64,000 bases of DNA. It comes from an uncultured Opitutia bacterium. Its GTDB lineage: Bacteria; Verrucomicrobiota; Verrucomicrobiia; Opitutales; Opitutaceae. The notes beneath the pieces are model-generated. The model saw nothing but the letters and a program-made list of their open reading frames with translations, searched no databases and was not told where the DNA came from. This document shows, piece by piece, positions 27,112-37,900 of the stretch. The stretch covers positions 1-64,000 of the forward strand of contig CAIRCN010000074.1 in the NCBI GenBank assembly GCA_903877135.1, read 5' to 3'. Positions within the stretch are counted from its first letter, which is position 1. Each line of letters begins with the position of its first letter. Both the position numbers and the translations under genes were made by a program.

Positions 27112-28514
27112 GCCGCGCCGCGGGCGAGGGCGCCGGAGAGCGCGACCGCTGGACCCCACCAGCCGCGGGCGCGCAGAAATACCGGCCAGTGCGCCGGGCG
27201 CAGCAACGACAGCAGCGCCATGAGCACGCAGGCGACTGCGAAAAAGCGCAGCGTCAGCCAGCCGACGCTGGCCCAGGGACGGCCACCCGCGAGCATAATG
27301 GCCGCCACCACGAGCAGCGGGAACCAGAATTGCCAGCGGGTGAACTCGCGCCCACGGCTTCGCCAGCCTGTCGCCGGTTTGGTCGAAACCAACGGCGCGC
27401 GGTCGATGATGCGCTGCAAAGCCGCCGGCGGGGCGCGCAGTTGCCATGCGACGAGCGACGCCCCAGCCGCGACCAACGCGCTGAGCACGGTCCAGCCGCC
27501 GACAATCCACGGCAGAGCAGGCGCGGTGAGATGGAGTTTATCCGCGAGCCACACGACGGCGGCGTCGTAGGCGCGCATGAGTTCGTCGCCCAAAAGCAGC
27601 CATTGGAGAAAAAATCCCTGTGCTGCGGCCCAAGCTCCGACGAAAGCGCCGCCAAGAACCACTGCGGAAGCGCGCCAGCCGCCGAGTTGCACGGCGCTGC
27701 CGAAAAGCAGGCCCTGCATGACGATCGCAACCATCGGACGCAGGCGGTTGCCGGCGGGTGAGAGCGCCTTGAGTCCGGCGGAGATGAACGGCACCCAGAC
27801 CACGCGGCCGGGCTGCGTGAGCCCGCGTCCGGCATACACCATCATCGCCGCTTGCACACTCGCCATGAGCGTGCCGCGAAACGGCAGTTTCGCGGCGTGC
27901 AACGCGGAGCCGAGGCTCAGCTCGACGGCGCCGGATGCACCGCCGACGAGGCCGAGTTGCGTCCACTCGCCAAAGTCGGCGCAGGCGCGGCGTAATTGAG
28001 CGAGCGCCTCGGGTGCGGCGGCGTCGATACGCAGGTCAAAGCGCTGGCCGAGCTGTTTTCCGATTTCGGCCTCAAGGCCACTGCGCACGGCGAGCACCAC
28101 GATGCCGGGTTGCGCGCGGGTGATTTCCGGCCAGAGGGGCATCAGCCCTTCGCCTCGCGCCTCGAATTTGCCAAATTCGTCGAGCAACAGCAGAGGCGGG
28201 TGTGGTTTCAGCGCCTTGGCCCATTCGATCAGTCGCGCACGGGTGGCGGGATCGAACCGGTAGGGTGGCGAGACCGAAGCGTCGCGTTCGCACCACGGCA
28301 ATTCCTCGGCCATAGCGAGCAAACGTAGGCTATAGGATTGCGCGCCGATGCCGGTGGCGGCGCGAGCTTGTGCGACGGCGAGGAATCCTTCGGCGTGCGG
28401 TTTCTCGGCGGCGAGGGCGGCGAGCAACTGGGTCTTGCCCGAGCCCGGCGCGCCGGTGACTGCGATGAGCAGGCCGGGGCCGGCGGGGGAAAGCGATACG
28501 GATGCGGTGGTCAA
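27072..28514 (-). CDS. THEP1-like NTPase fused to a polytopic membrane domain
   Basis: A 480-residue two-part protein. The first ~180 residues are a P-loop NTPase: GAPGSGKT at 21-28, and LLLLDEFGKFE at 108-118, which matches the DE.GK.E Walker B of the THEP1/NTPase_1 family. From about 190 on there are roughly seven to nine hydrophobic helices, with conserved-looking loops such as LPFRGTLMASVQAAMMVYAGRG and SPAGNRLRPMVAI. The membrane half recalls small-molecule transporter components but cannot be assigned. An N-terminal NTPase joined to a permease-like domain suggests energy-coupled or gated transport. It is last in a run with WD40, TIR and COG0523 genes. Confidence 0.65.
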   Translation of the reverse strand: MTTASVSLSPAGPGLLIAVTGAPGSGKTQLLAALAAEKPHAEGFLAVAQARAATGIGAQSYSLRLLAMAEELPWCERDASVSPPYRFDPATRARLIEWAKALKPHPPLLLLDEFGKFEARGEGLMPLWPEITRAQPGIVVLAVRSGLEAEIGKQLGQRFDLRIDAAAPEALAQLRRACADFGEWTQLGLVGGASGAVELSLGSALHAAKLPFRGTLMASVQAAMMVYAGRGLTQPGRVVWVPFISAGLKALSPAGNRLRPMVAIVMQGLLFGSAVQLGGWRASAVVLGGAFVGAWAAAQGFFLQWLLLGDELMRAYDAAVVWLADKLHLTAPALPWIVGGWTVLSALVAAGASLVAWQLRAPPAALQRIIDRAPLVSTKPATGWRSRGREFTRWQFWFPLLVVAAIMLAGGRPWASVGWLTLRFFAVACVLMALLSLLRPAHWPVFLRARGWWGPAVALSGALARGAAQKSSPKSSFNRE

Positions 28515-28529
28515 GGGGTGAAGTGCGGT

Positions 28530-29531
28530 TCAGGGCGTGCAACGCAGCACATAGAACGCGCCTGTTTCGGAGCCGATGGCGAGGAGCGTGTCATCGGGCG
28601 ACCAGGCGAGTTTGGTCGCGGCGGCAGGCATGCGCACGGTGGCGCGGAGCGGCTGCTGTCGCTCTGGGCTCCAAAGTTGCACGACGCCGTCGGCGCTCGC
28701 GGTGGCGAGGAGACCGTGTCCATGCTGAAACGCCACGGCGCAGACGGGTACGGCGTGCGGCAGCATAGCGGGCTCGCGGCCCTCGGGGCCGTCGCCAGTG
28801 CAATCCCACACGCAGCAGTCGCGGCCGCCGCTGGTCGCGAGCCAGCGTGATGTGTGGTCGAAGGTGAGATGTTTCACTTTGCCCTCGTAGCCGCTCATGT
28901 GGAGCTCGATGTCTTTTTCCGGAATCCAGAGGTGGACACTCGGGTCCTGGTTGCCGGAGACGAGCCACTTGCCGTCGGGCGACCAGATAAGCGCGTGGAT
29001 GCCGTTGGCGTAGGGAAATTCCTTTTGGAGGAGAAAATCGTCGGCGTCCCAGAGCTGCACGCCGCCGAAGTGCGCCGCGGCCACGCAGCCGCCCTGCGGC
29101 TCAAAGGCGAGGGCGGTGATGGTTTTCGCAGCGTCCTTGAAGGTGTGGAGAACGGAGCCGTCGGGGTGAAGCAGGCAGAGTTTGCGTCCGGCGCTCGCGG
29201 CGAAGGTGTTGCCGCCGGGGCGGCAGGCGAGATGTTCAATCCAAGCAGAGCCGAGCGTGGCGGTGGCGGTATGCTGGTCAGCGGCGGCGTCCCAGAATTT
29301 TACGGCGCCGTCCTGACCACCCGAGGCGAGAAGCGGTGCGGCGGCCCACGCGAGGCAGTTGGTGCCGCTGGTGTGGCCGGGGAGATCGTGGCGCTGGGCG
29401 CCGTCGGCAGCGGCGAAGAGCGAAACCGGGCCGGCGGCGGAGGCGGCGGCAAGTTGTGTGCCGTCGGGTGACCAGGCGAGGTCGATGGCGTAGTCGTCGA
29501 GGGTGGCGGCCCAGTGTTTGGTGAGTTGCAT
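28530..29531 (-). CDS. WD40-repeat beta-propeller protein
   Basis: A 333-residue cytoplasmic protein of about seven WD-like blades, with recurring patterns such as LAWSPDGTQLAAAS, LLASGGQDGAVKFWDA, LIWSPDGKWLVSGNQDPSVHLW and LLATASADGVVQLWSP. There is no signal peptide or enzyme domain, so it probably acts as a scaffold. It lies 15 bases upstream of the NTPase-membrane fusion and downstream of a TIR protein, all in one direction. The position next to metal-chaperone GTPases is suggestive, but its role is unknown. Confidence 0.85.
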   Translation of the reverse strand: MQLTKHWAATLDDYAIDLAWSPDGTQLAAASAAGPVSLFAAADGAQRHDLPGHTSGTNCLAWAAAPLLASGGQDGAVKFWDAAADQHTATATLGSAWIEHLACRPGGNTFAASAGRKLCLLHPDGSVLHTFKDAAKTITALAFEPQGGCVAAAHFGGVQLWDADDFLLQKEFPYANGIHALIWSPDGKWLVSGNQDPSVHLWIPEKDIELHMSGYEGKVKHLTFDHTSRWLATSGGRDCCVWDCTGDGPEGREPAMLPHAVPVCAVAFQHGHGLLATASADGVVQLWSPERQQPLRATVRMPAAATKLAWSPDDTLLAIGSETGAFYVLRCTP

Positions 29532-29603
29532 CGGTCAGGCGCTAAGACGCGCAGTTGCGAGGAAACGCCAAGCGGAATCTCGCCGCGCGGTGGCCGGACG
29601 CAC

Positions 29604-30860
29604 TCAATTCTTGGGGACCGCCGCCAGCACGCCCGTTGCGATCTGGTCGCTGAGCGCGGAGGGGTTGGCGCCCGCGACCGGAAACTGCCCGCTCCAGGCG
29701 ACGGAGGCGTCATCGGTTTTCACAAGCCGAACCGTGAGCGTGGCGTTGCCGCCGGTCCGCGTGAGCCAAGCCCCGAGCACGTAGGTGGCGTCGGCCTGAT
29801 GGCCGAGGGCAACGAGCGCCTCGTCGGTCACGGCGGTGAGCGGCTGGGAAACGACGCCGGTTTGGTCGGCGCGCTCGACGGCGATGCGGCCGTAAAGGGG
29901 AGTGAAGACGGCGCCGAGGAATTTGGCGTCGGCCTCGTCGGTGACGCCGAGGGCGAAGGGCACGGCGACGATCTGCTTGTCGCTGCCGGTGCTGTCCTTA
30001 ATCGCTGAGCCAAGGCCGCGGGCGAGGGTCTCGGCAGTGGCTTTGATCGCCTGGCGGGCCTCGGCTTTGTCGGCCGGGGAAAGCTGCACGGTCGGTTCGT
30101 GCGGAGTCGTCCGCTTGTCGTTCGAATCGCAGCGCGTGAGTAACCAAAAGAACACCCAGAGGGAGAGTAGCAAGCGGACCCAGCGGGGTGCGCGTTTGAA
30201 GAGCAGCCAAGCGGCGGTGATCAGCCACCACAGCACCTCGGCGAAGAACCGGAAGCGGTCGCCGAGCGTGTGCGTCTTGTCCAGATGAGGGAAGGCCGGC
30301 ATCGGCGGTGGTTCCTCGCGAGGCGGCGGGCTGCTGGTGGCAAAAGGCGCGCGGGTCGTGCCGGCGCCCGGCTCCGTGCGCAGCGGCGCGGGGTGGATGC
30401 CGGTGGCGAGCCGCCGGGCGAGCGCGTCGAGCGCAGGCGTCGGGGCGCCGCCGGGCACGCGCAGCCATTGGACGGTGAGGAATTTTTCCGGGACGCGCGC
30501 GCCGGCCTCGCTCGTGCCGTCGATGGTGACGGGCAGGAGAAACATGACGTCGTCGGCCATATCGAGCGTGCGCCCAGCAGCGAGGCGCCACTCGCGCCGG
30601 AAGTAGCCCTCCTTGCGGCGCTCGGTGGTCTCCGAGATCACCGGCATGAAATACTCGCAGTCGCGGATCTGGCGGCGGAGCTTCTGGTCCCAGGCGTCGC
30701 CGCCGACCAGTTCGTTTTCGTCATACCAGACGTCGAGACCGGCAGCCTCGAGCGCATCGCGCAGCTGGCGCGCGGCGGCACGATCCTCAGAGGCGTAACT
30801 GATAAAAACGGTCGGCCGCGGAACGGGCGGCACGGCGGCTGGTTCGGAGGAACTGGACAT
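29604..30860 (-). CDS. TIR-domain protein with membrane anchor and TolB-like C-terminal domain
   Basis: A 418-residue protein from ATG 30860. Residues 17-150 are a TIR_2 domain: TVFISYASED at 17-26, then a REW segment with E90 on the helix where NAD-cleaving TIRs hold the catalytic glutamate. Two hydrophobic stretches around 206-243 anchor the protein. The C-terminal ~165 residues (YVLGAWLTRTGGNATLTVRLV, then VAWSGQF) resemble the TolB-like/FlgO-type domain found in signalling adenylate cyclases. The combination suggests a membrane signalling protein. Defence is possible, but no partner immune genes are adjacent. Confidence 0.75.
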   Translation of the reverse strand: MSSSSEPAAVPPVPRPTVFISYASEDRAAARQLRDALEAAGLDVWYDENELVGGDAWDQKLRRQIRDCEYFMPVISETTERRKEGYFRREWRLAAGRTLDMADDVMFLLPVTIDGTSEAGARVPEKFLTVQWLRVPGGAPTPALDALARRLATGIHPAPLRTEPGAGTTRAPFATSSPPPREEPPPMPAFPHLDKTHTLGDRFRFFAEVLWWLITAAWLLFKRAPRWVRLLLSLWVFFWLLTRCDSNDKRTTPHEPTVQLSPADKAEARQAIKATAETLARGLGSAIKDSTGSDKQIVAVPFALGVTDEADAKFLGAVFTPLYGRIAVERADQTGVVSQPLTAVTDEALVALGHQADATYVLGAWLTRTGGNATLTVRLVKTDDASVAWSGQFPVAGANPSALSDQIATGVLAAVPKN

Positions 30861-30938
30861 GGGCGCGCGGGAAAATTCGCTCCGCAACCGAGCGGGGTCA
30901 AGCGGTGAGTCGGCGGCGCGGCGCGCCCGGACAGTGAA

Positions 30939-32342
30939 TCAGGCGAGGCAGGACTTGAAGGCTTCGGTCAGGGCGGGGCGGTCGAGGTTCTTGCCGATGA
31001 AGACGAGGGTGTTAGTGCGCGGGTCGGCGCCCCACTCGCGGTCGAACTTCGCGTCGAAGAGCATGTGCACGCCCTGGAAGACGAGGCGCTTGTTGGTGCC
31101 CTTGACGGCGAGCACGCCTTTCATGCGATAGATGTCGCCGCCCTTGGTACGGAGGAGTTCGCCGATCCACTCATTGAGTTTCTTGCCGTCGAGGTCGCCG
31201 GGGGCGGTGATACCGACGGAGGTGACGGCGTCGTTGTGCTCGTGGGCGGCATGGTAGTCGCGCTGCCAACAGGGACGTGCGGTCTCGCCCATGACGTGGA
31301 TGTGGAGTGGGTCGTGACCGCAGGATTCGAAGACAAGGTAAAAGCCTGGCGCGGTGAGCTTGAGTTGGAAGTGCGCGTGTCCGTCGGCGAGCAGGAGGCG
31401 GTTGAGCGTGGCGCCGGGGACGACGGTGTCGCCGTCCTTGAGGCGGGTTTCCCAGTCGGCGAAGACGAGGGCGGCGGCATCGCGCGCGACCGCGAGGTCC
31501 GGCTCGTCGAGCGATTTCACAGGCATCACGACGACGTCGAGCTCGTTCGGGTTGCCGTGGTGATGGTGCGCGTGGTCGTGCTCGTCGTGCGAGTGGTCGT
31601 GGCCCTCGCGGTCATGCCCGTGATCGTGATGGCAGTGGCCGATGACGAGTTCGTGCGTGCCGGAGGGTAGCGCGTAGACGCCGGCCCATTCGAAGGGGTA
31701 TTCGGGTTCGAGGAACTGCGGGTCGAGTTCGGTGGCGCGGGAGAGGTTGAAGCCGCCGACGTCGAGGACGCGGTCGAGCGGGAGATCGCAGTTCTGCGTG
31801 CGGTGGATTTTCGCGACGGCGTTGATGCCGTGGATGCGGGCCTCGAGGGCGTCGAGGTCGGCGGGTGCGACTAGGTCAGTTTTGTTGAGGAGGATGACGT
31901 CGGCGAAGGCGAGTTGCTTGACGGACTCGTCGCCGGTGTCGAGGTGTTGGAGGACGTGCTTGGCGTCGACGACGGTGACGATGGCGTCGAGGCGGAAGGC
32001 GGTCTTCATTTCGTCGTCGGTGAAAAATGTCTGGGCGACGGGGGCGGGGTTCGCGAGGCCGGTGGTCTCGATGAGGATGCCGTCGAGCTTGTCCTTGCGT
32101 TTGAGGAGGCGGCCGAGGATGCGGATGAGGTCGCCGCGGACTGAGCAGCAGATGCAGCCGTTGTTCATCTCGAAGAGTTCCTCGTCGCTCTGGATGACGA
32201 GCTGGTGGTCGACGCCGACCTCGCCGAACTCGTTTTCGATGACCGCGAGTTTCTTGCCGTGGTTTTCGGTGAGGATGCGGTTGAGGAGTGTGGTCTTGCC
32301 GGCGCCGAGGAAGCCGGTGAGGACGGTGACAGGGATGCTCAT
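30939..32342 (-). CDS. COG0523/CobW-family GTPase with histidine-rich loop
   Basis: A 467-residue G3E GTPase from ATG 32342. Walker A is GFLGAGKTT at 10-18, CICC at 63-66, and NKTD at 153-156. Between the GTPase and CobW_C domains lies a His-rich stretch at about 236-262 with some 15 histidines, a metal-buffering loop seen in zinc-type COG0523 proteins. The CobW_C domain is complete ([23 protein letters not shown]). It sits between the copper efflux genes upstream and the TIR/WD40/NTPase genes downstream, with 78-base gaps on each side. Zinc insertion or storage is the likely role, by family. Confidence 0.9.
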   Translation of the reverse strand: MSIPVTVLTGFLGAGKTTLLNRILTENHGKKLAVIENEFGEVGVDHQLVIQSDEELFEMNNGCICCSVRGDLIRILGRLLKRKDKLDGILIETTGLANPAPVAQTFFTDDEMKTAFRLDAIVTVVDAKHVLQHLDTGDESVKQLAFADVILLNKTDLVAPADLDALEARIHGINAVAKIHRTQNCDLPLDRVLDVGGFNLSRATELDPQFLEPEYPFEWAGVYALPSGTHELVIGHCHHDHGHDREGHDHSHDEHDHAHHHHGNPNELDVVVMPVKSLDEPDLAVARDAAALVFADWETRLKDGDTVVPGATLNRLLLADGHAHFQLKLTAPGFYLVFESCGHDPLHIHVMGETARPCWQRDYHAAHEHNDAVTSVGITAPGDLDGKKLNEWIGELLRTKGGDIYRMKGVLAVKGTNKRLVFQGVHMLFDAKFDREWGADPRTNTLVFIGKNLDRPALTEAFKSCLA

Positions 32343-32420
32343 GAAGGAGTGGCGAGTGAAAAGGGATGAGTGACGATAGGGCAAGCGTGCGCGGCGCGGC
32401 GTGAAGCGCAAGTAGCGGGC

Positions 32421-32903
32421 TCAATCCCGGTCGTTGCCGCCGGGGAAGTTAAAGGCGACATGGGTGAAAACAGTGCCGCGGATCTCGAGGCGGGTGAGCG
32501 TGGCGTCGAAGGCGGGCGTGGTTTTCAACCAATCGGCCTGGGCGTCGAATTGCGCGGTGTTGCCGACGGATTCGCCCGTGGCGGAGTTGGCGACGGCGGT
32601 GAAGCGAAGGGCGTGTAATTTGCCGGCGGCGGTCGTGGTGACGTCGAAAGAGGGCGCGGCAATGCGGATGAAGTTCTCCATTTCGCCGTCGAGGACGTAG
32701 GCGCTCAGGTGGCCGGTCGAGGAGTCGAGCACGAGTTCGAGATGGTAGAGCTCGGCGCCGAGAACGACGGGTGTGCCGCCGTGGGGCGGGTGGTGCTCGT
32801 GTTTAGCCTGGGCAGCATCGTCGAGCACCGTTTCATTTTTGGCGCAGGCGGCGCAGACGCAGAGCAGCGAGCAAAGGAAAAAATAGCGGAGGGGCGCGGT
32901 CAT
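32421..32903 (-). CDS. Lipoprotein-like protein of a copper efflux operon
   Basis: A 160-residue exported protein. The N-terminus MTAPLRYFFLCSLLCVCAACAKN is a signal peptide with a probable lipobox cysteine at position 20. The mature start is metal-ligand-rich (KHEHHPPHGG) and leads into a beta-rich domain (LYHLELVLDSSTGHLSAYVLDGEME). Proteins of this layout accompany heavy-metal RND operons in Planctomycetes and Verrucomicrobiota. It follows copA by 7 bases. Periplasmic copper binding or handover is inferred. Confidence 0.65.
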   Translation of the reverse strand: MTAPLRYFFLCSLLCVCAACAKNETVLDDAAQAKHEHHPPHGGTPVVLGAELYHLELVLDSSTGHLSAYVLDGEMENFIRIAAPSFDVTTTAAGKLHALRFTAVANSATGESVGNTAQFDAQADWLKTTPAFDATLTRLEIRGTVFTHVAFNFPGGNDRD

Positions 32904-32910
32904 GGGCGGG

Positions 32911-34920
32911 TCAAAGCCGAATCCGGCGGAGGCGGAGGGCGTTGGATACGACGGTGATGGAGCTCAGGCTCATGGCGATACCGGCAAACATCGGGTTCAG
33001 GAGCCAGCCAAAGAGCGGGTAGAATGCGCCCGCGGCGAGGGGCAGGCCGGCGGCGTTGTAGAAGAAGGCCCAGAAGAGGTTTTGCTTGATGTTGCGCAGC
33101 ACAGCGCGGCTCAGGTGCACGGCGCGGACGAGCGCGGCGAGGTCGCCTTTGACCAGGACGAGGCCGGCGCTGTGCATTGCCACATCGGTGCCCGTGCCCA
33201 TCGCGATGCCAACGTCGGCGGCGGCGAGGGCGGGGGCGTCGTTGAGACCGTCGCCGGCGAAGATGACGCGTGCGCCGCGCATTTGGTGAACGCGGACGAG
33301 TTCCTGTTTTGTGGCGGGCGTGGCGTCGGCGTGGAAGCCGTCGAGGCCGAGTTGGTCGGCCACGCTTTTGGCGGCGGCGCTGCGGTCGCCGGTGACCATG
33401 ACGATTTTGAGGCCGAGGCGGCGCAGTTCGGCGAGGGCGGCGGGCGCGGAGGTTTTGATCGTGTCGGTGAGAGCGAGCGTGCCGGCGAAGCGCCCGTCGG
33501 CGACAACGCAAACGACGGTCGCGCCCGGCAGCGTGGCATAGCGGGACGTGTCGGGCGCGCGGCCGACGACAACGATGCGGCGACCGACGCGGGCCTGGAC
33601 GCCGGCGCCGGGTGCGGCGGCAAATTCGCTGACCGGCGGGAGCGGCAGGCTGCGTTCACGGGCGGCGGTCACGATGGCGCGGGCAATGGGGTGCTCGCTG
33701 GGCGACTCGGCGGCGGCGGCGAGTTTGAGCAATTCCTCCTCGGTGAAACCTTCCGCGGCGGCAAGCGCGACCACACGGGGGCGACCCTCGGTGAGCGTTC
33801 CGGTCTTGTCGATCAGGAGGGTTGTCGCACCGGAGAGCCGTTCGAGGGCGGCGGCGTCTTTCACGAGCACGCCGGCCTGCGCGCCGCGGCCGATACCGGT
33901 GACGAGCGAAACGGGTGTGGCGAGGCCGAGTGCGCAGGGGCAGGCGATGATGAGGACGGACACGGCGTTGATGAGGCCGTAGAGCCAGCCGCGCTCGGCG
34001 GCAAACAGCGTCCACGAGACGAACGACACGGCGGCGATGCCGAGCACCGCGGGCACGAACCACGCCGACACGCGGTCGGCGAGCCGCTGGATGGGAGCTT
34101 CGCTCTCGACGGCTTGCGCGACGAGGCGGATGATTTGGGCGAGCAGGGTGTCCTGGCCGACGCGCTCGGCGTGGAAAGTGAACGAGCCGGTGGTGTTGAG
34201 GGTGCCGGCGCTGACTTTGTCTCCGGGACGCTTGGCTACCGGGAGCGGTTCGCCGGTGAGCATGGATTCGTCGATCTCGGCGGCACCATCGAGCACGCCG
34301 TCCACGGGGAGGTTTTCTCCGGGCCGGACGCGGACGACTGAGCCGGGGACGAGTTCGGCCACGGGCACGTCGAACTCTTGACCGGAGGAGTCGATCAGAT
34401 GTGCGATCGGCGGGGCGAGGTGCATGAGTGCGCGGATGGCGGCGTCAGTGCGGGAATGGGCGCGTTGCTCGAGGATCTGGCCGAGCAGGACGATAGTGGT
34501 GATGAAGGCGGTGCCCTCGAAGTAGAGCGGCAGACCGTGGTGTGTCTGGTATTCGGCGGGGAAAAACTGCGCGAGGAACACGGCGGCGCCACTGTAGAAA
34601 AACGCGGCGCCGGTGCCCGTGACCGTGAGGGTGAACATGTTCGTGTCGCGCTCGCGGATCGATTTCCACCAGCGGTGGATGAATGGTGCGCCGCACCAGA
34701 AAAAAACGGGTGTGGTGAGCACCAGCTGGAGCCAGGCCGAGAGGTGCGCAGGGAGACGGTGGGCGAGGCCGGGCCAGAGCATCACGCCCATCGCGAGGGC
34801 GAAAACGGGGAGCGTCAGGACAAGGGCGACCCAGAAACGCGGCCAGAGGTAGCGCTCGTGGGGCAGCCCCATGTAAACCGGTGTCGAGGCGTCGGGAGCG
34901 GTATCTTGCGACGAAGGCAT
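32911..34920 (-). CDS. copA: Copper-exporting P1B-type ATPase
   Basis: A 669-residue inner-membrane pump. The CPC metal gate is C327-P328-C329, the phosphorylated aspartate is D371 in [15 protein letters not shown] holds the HP motif, and MVTGD and [10 protein letters not shown] complete the ATP-binding core. FFYNAAG in helix 7 and [12 protein letters not shown] in helix 8 are the YN and MxxSS signatures of Cu(I) pumps (P1B-1). It lacks the N-terminal heavy-metal-associated CxxC domain, so cytosolic delivery must use another chaperone. The ATG at 34920 overlaps the cusA stop by one base, indicating coupled translation. Confidence 0.92.
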   Translation of the reverse strand: MPSSQDTAPDASTPVYMGLPHERYLWPRFWVALVLTLPVFALAMGVMLWPGLAHRLPAHLSAWLQLVLTTPVFFWCGAPFIHRWWKSIRERDTNMFTLTVTGTGAAFFYSGAAVFLAQFFPAEYQTHHGLPLYFEGTAFITTIVLLGQILEQRAHSRTDAAIRALMHLAPPIAHLIDSSGQEFDVPVAELVPGSVVRVRPGENLPVDGVLDGAAEIDESMLTGEPLPVAKRPGDKVSAGTLNTTGSFTFHAERVGQDTLLAQIIRLVAQAVESEAPIQRLADRVSAWFVPAVLGIAAVSFVSWTLFAAERGWLYGLINAVSVLIIACPCALGLATPVSLVTGIGRGAQAGVLVKDAAALERLSGATTLLIDKTGTLTEGRPRVVALAAAEGFTEEELLKLAAAAESPSEHPIARAIVTAARERSLPLPPVSEFAAAPGAGVQARVGRRIVVVGRAPDTSRYATLPGATVVCVVADGRFAGTLALTDTIKTSAPAALAELRRLGLKIVMVTGDRSAAAKSVADQLGLDGFHADATPATKQELVRVHQMRGARVIFAGDGLNDAPALAAADVGIAMGTGTDVAMHSAGLVLVKGDLAALVRAVHLSRAVLRNIKQNLFWAFFYNAAGLPLAAGAFYPLFGWLLNPMFAGIAMSLSSITVVSNALRLRRIRL

Positions 34921-37900
34921 CAAGCCAAGTTCGCGCGGAGTTGGCGCTCGCGCAACCACGCAAAAATGACCGGGGTGACTACGAGGATGTGGACAAGCGA
35001 GGAGAGCATGCCGCCGACGACGGGGGCGGCGAGCGGTTGCATGACCTCGACGCCGGTGCGCGTGCTCCAGAAAATCGGCAGCAGGCCGGCGACGGCGGTC
35101 GCGACGGTCATCACCTTCGGCCGGAGGCGGAGGCGGGCGCCTTCCTTGATAGCCTCGATGAGGTCGGCGTGGCTAAAGGCGGCGCCGCGAGCGGCGCGTT
35201 TTTTCGCCACGGAGTCCTCTAGGTAGACGACCATCACAACACCGGTCTGAATGGCGGTGCCGAAGAGCGCGACGTATCCGACCCAGACGGCGACGCTGAA
35301 GTTGAAACCCATGAACCATTGCAGGAGCACCCCGCCGGTGAGGGCGAAGGGCACGGCGAGGATGACGTGCGCGGCTTCGGCGGCGGAGTGGAACGTCATC
35401 GTCAGGATCAGGAAGATGATCACGAGCACGGCGGGCATGATGAGGCGGAGCGTCTGGCGGGCGCGGAGCTGGTTTTCATACTGGCCGCTCCACTCGATCG
35501 TCATGCCGGGCTCGAGCTTCACGGCGGCGAGGGCCGCCTTGGCATCGTCGACGAAGCTGCCGAGATCGCGGCCGGTGACGTTGGCCTGCACGAAGACACG
35601 GAGGCGGCCGTTCTCGCTGGCGATTTCGTTGGGGCCGGAGACGCGCGCAATCGTAGCCACCTGCCCGAGCGGAACGTAGGTGCCGGCGGGCGTGGCGACG
35701 GGAATGGCGCCGAGGCGGGCGAGATCCTCGCGGTCGGCGCGCTCGAGGCGCACCTGAACGGGCCAGCGCTCGCGACCCTGGATCGAGGTGGTGACAGTCT
35801 TGCCGCCGAGGCCGGTCTCGGCGACGGCAAGGACATCCTCGGCGCTGAGGCCGTAGCGGGCCATGGCGGCGCGGTCGACGGTGATTTCGAGGTAAGGTTT
35901 GCCCTGCACGCGCGAGGGTGCGACGCCAGTGGCGCCGGGGATTTTTTCGACGAGGGCGGCGATCTCGAAGGCCTTTTGCTGGAGGGCGTCGAGATTGTCG
36001 CTGAAGACCTTGATGCCGAGCTGGGCGCGAATACCAGTCGAGAGCATGAGGATGCGGTTCTCGATGGGTTGGAGAAAACCGGGGACGTAACCGGGGACCT
36101 GGGTGAGCTTGGTGGTGAGTTCGGCGATGAGTTTTTCTTTGGTCATGCCGGGGCGCCAATCCGCGGGCGGCTTCAGCATGATTGTGGTCTCAATCATCTC
36201 GGTGGGCGCGGGGTCGGTGGCGGTGTCGAAGCGGCCGAGTTTGCCGGCGACGGACGCGACCTCGGGCGTGGCGCGAATCGTGCGGTCCTGCCAGGCCATG
36301 ATGCGCTTGATCTCGGTGAGCGAGGTGCTGGGGAGGAGCACGGGCATGAAGAGCAGCGAGCCTTCCTGCAAAGTGGGCATGAACTCGGAGCCGAAGCCGG
36401 ACAGTCGGTGGGAAACTGAGGTCGGGAGACGGGAAAGCACTGAGGCCGGCAGCCCGAAGGCGAGGACGGCGCAGTAGGCTAGGAGGGAGGCGGCGAGGGC
36501 GAGCACGGTTTTGCGGCGGCGGAGCGCCCAGTCGAGAACGGGGTCGTAGAGCGCGAGGAGGGCGCGCATGAGCCAGTTTTTGTTCTCCGCGTGAAACGGG
36601 CCGCGGACGAGCAGGGTGCAGAGCACCGGGACTAGCGTGACGGCGAGGACGGTGGCGCCGACCATCGCGAAGGTTTTGGTCCACGCGAGCGGGTGGAAGA
36701 GTTTTCCCTCCTGGCCGGTGAGCGTGAAGATCGGCACGAAGGCGAGGATGATGATGCCCATCGCGAAAAAGATCGGGCGGCCGACCTGCTGCGAGGCGTC
36801 GAGGGTGACCTGCCAGGTCTCGGGACTGGTGAGCGGGCGGCCGAGTTCGGCTTCCTTGAGCTCGCAGTGGCGGATGACGTTTTCGACCATCACGATCGCG
36901 GCGTCGACAAGCACGCCGATGGCGATGGCGATGCCGGTGAGCGACATGATGTGCGACTGAATGCCGAACTGCTTCATCAAAATAAAGGCGATCAGGATCG
37001 AGGCCGGCAGCGGCAGCGTGACAATGAGGATGCTGCGGAAGTGGAAGAGAAAGATGACGTGCATCAGCGTCACGAGAATGACGGCTTCCCAGAGCGTGTG
37101 CTTCAGGGTGTCGATGGCGCGCGAGATGAGGTCGCTGCGGTCGTAGAACGGCTCGATGGTGAGGCCGCGCGGGAGGCCGGGGGCGATCTGGGAGATCTTC
37201 GCCTTCACGTCCTGGATGACCTGCCAGGCGTTTTCGCCGGAGCGCATGACGACGGTGCCGCCGACCACTTCGTGGCCGTCGACGTCGAGCGTGCCGCGGC
37301 GATAGTCGCCGCCGATCTGCACGGTGGCGACGTCGCGGAGATAGACGGGAGTGCCGTTGTTGACGGAGAGGGCGATGCCATCGAGATCGGCGGCGGTGTT
37401 GATGAGGCCGCGGCCGCGGACGACGAACTCCTGGCCGTTTTCCTCAAGGGTGCGGCCGCCGACGTTGAGGTTGTTCTTCGCGATGGCGTCCATGATCTGC
37501 GCGAGCGTGACGCCGCGGGCGCGCATCCGGAGGGACGAGACCTCGATCTGCCACTGGCGGACGAAGCCGCCGATGCTGGCGACCTCGGCGACGCCGGGGA
37601 CGGCGGCGAGCTGGTAACGGACGAAATAGTCCTGCAACGCGCGCAGCGAGCCGAGGTCGTGCGAACCGGAGTTGTCCTTGAGGTAGTATTGGTAGACCCA
37701 ACCGAGGCCAGTGGCGTCGGGGCCGAGGCGCGGCGTGACGCCCGAGGGGAGGATGTTGCCGAGGTAGTTGAGGCGCTCGAGGACGCGGGTGCGCGCGAAG
37801 TAGTTATCGATTTTGTCGTCGAAGATGACAGTGATAAGCGAGAAGCCGAACATCGAGGTCGCGCGCACGGTGTGAACGCCCGCGAGGCCCTGAAGATTGA

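Noticed and set aside
29604-30860. Calling the TIR gene part of a Thoeris-type defence system
   Set aside because: No ThsA-like effector or other Thoeris component is adjacent; only the TIR fold is shared.
31550-31640. Tandem-repeat look of the CAC/GTG-rich stretch
   Set aside because: It is the coding sequence of the His-rich loop in the COG0523 protein, not an independent DNA repeat.
32902-34341. 479-residue plus-strand frame
   Set aside because: Antisense to copA, rich in Gly, Glu and Ala repeats; a shadow frame.
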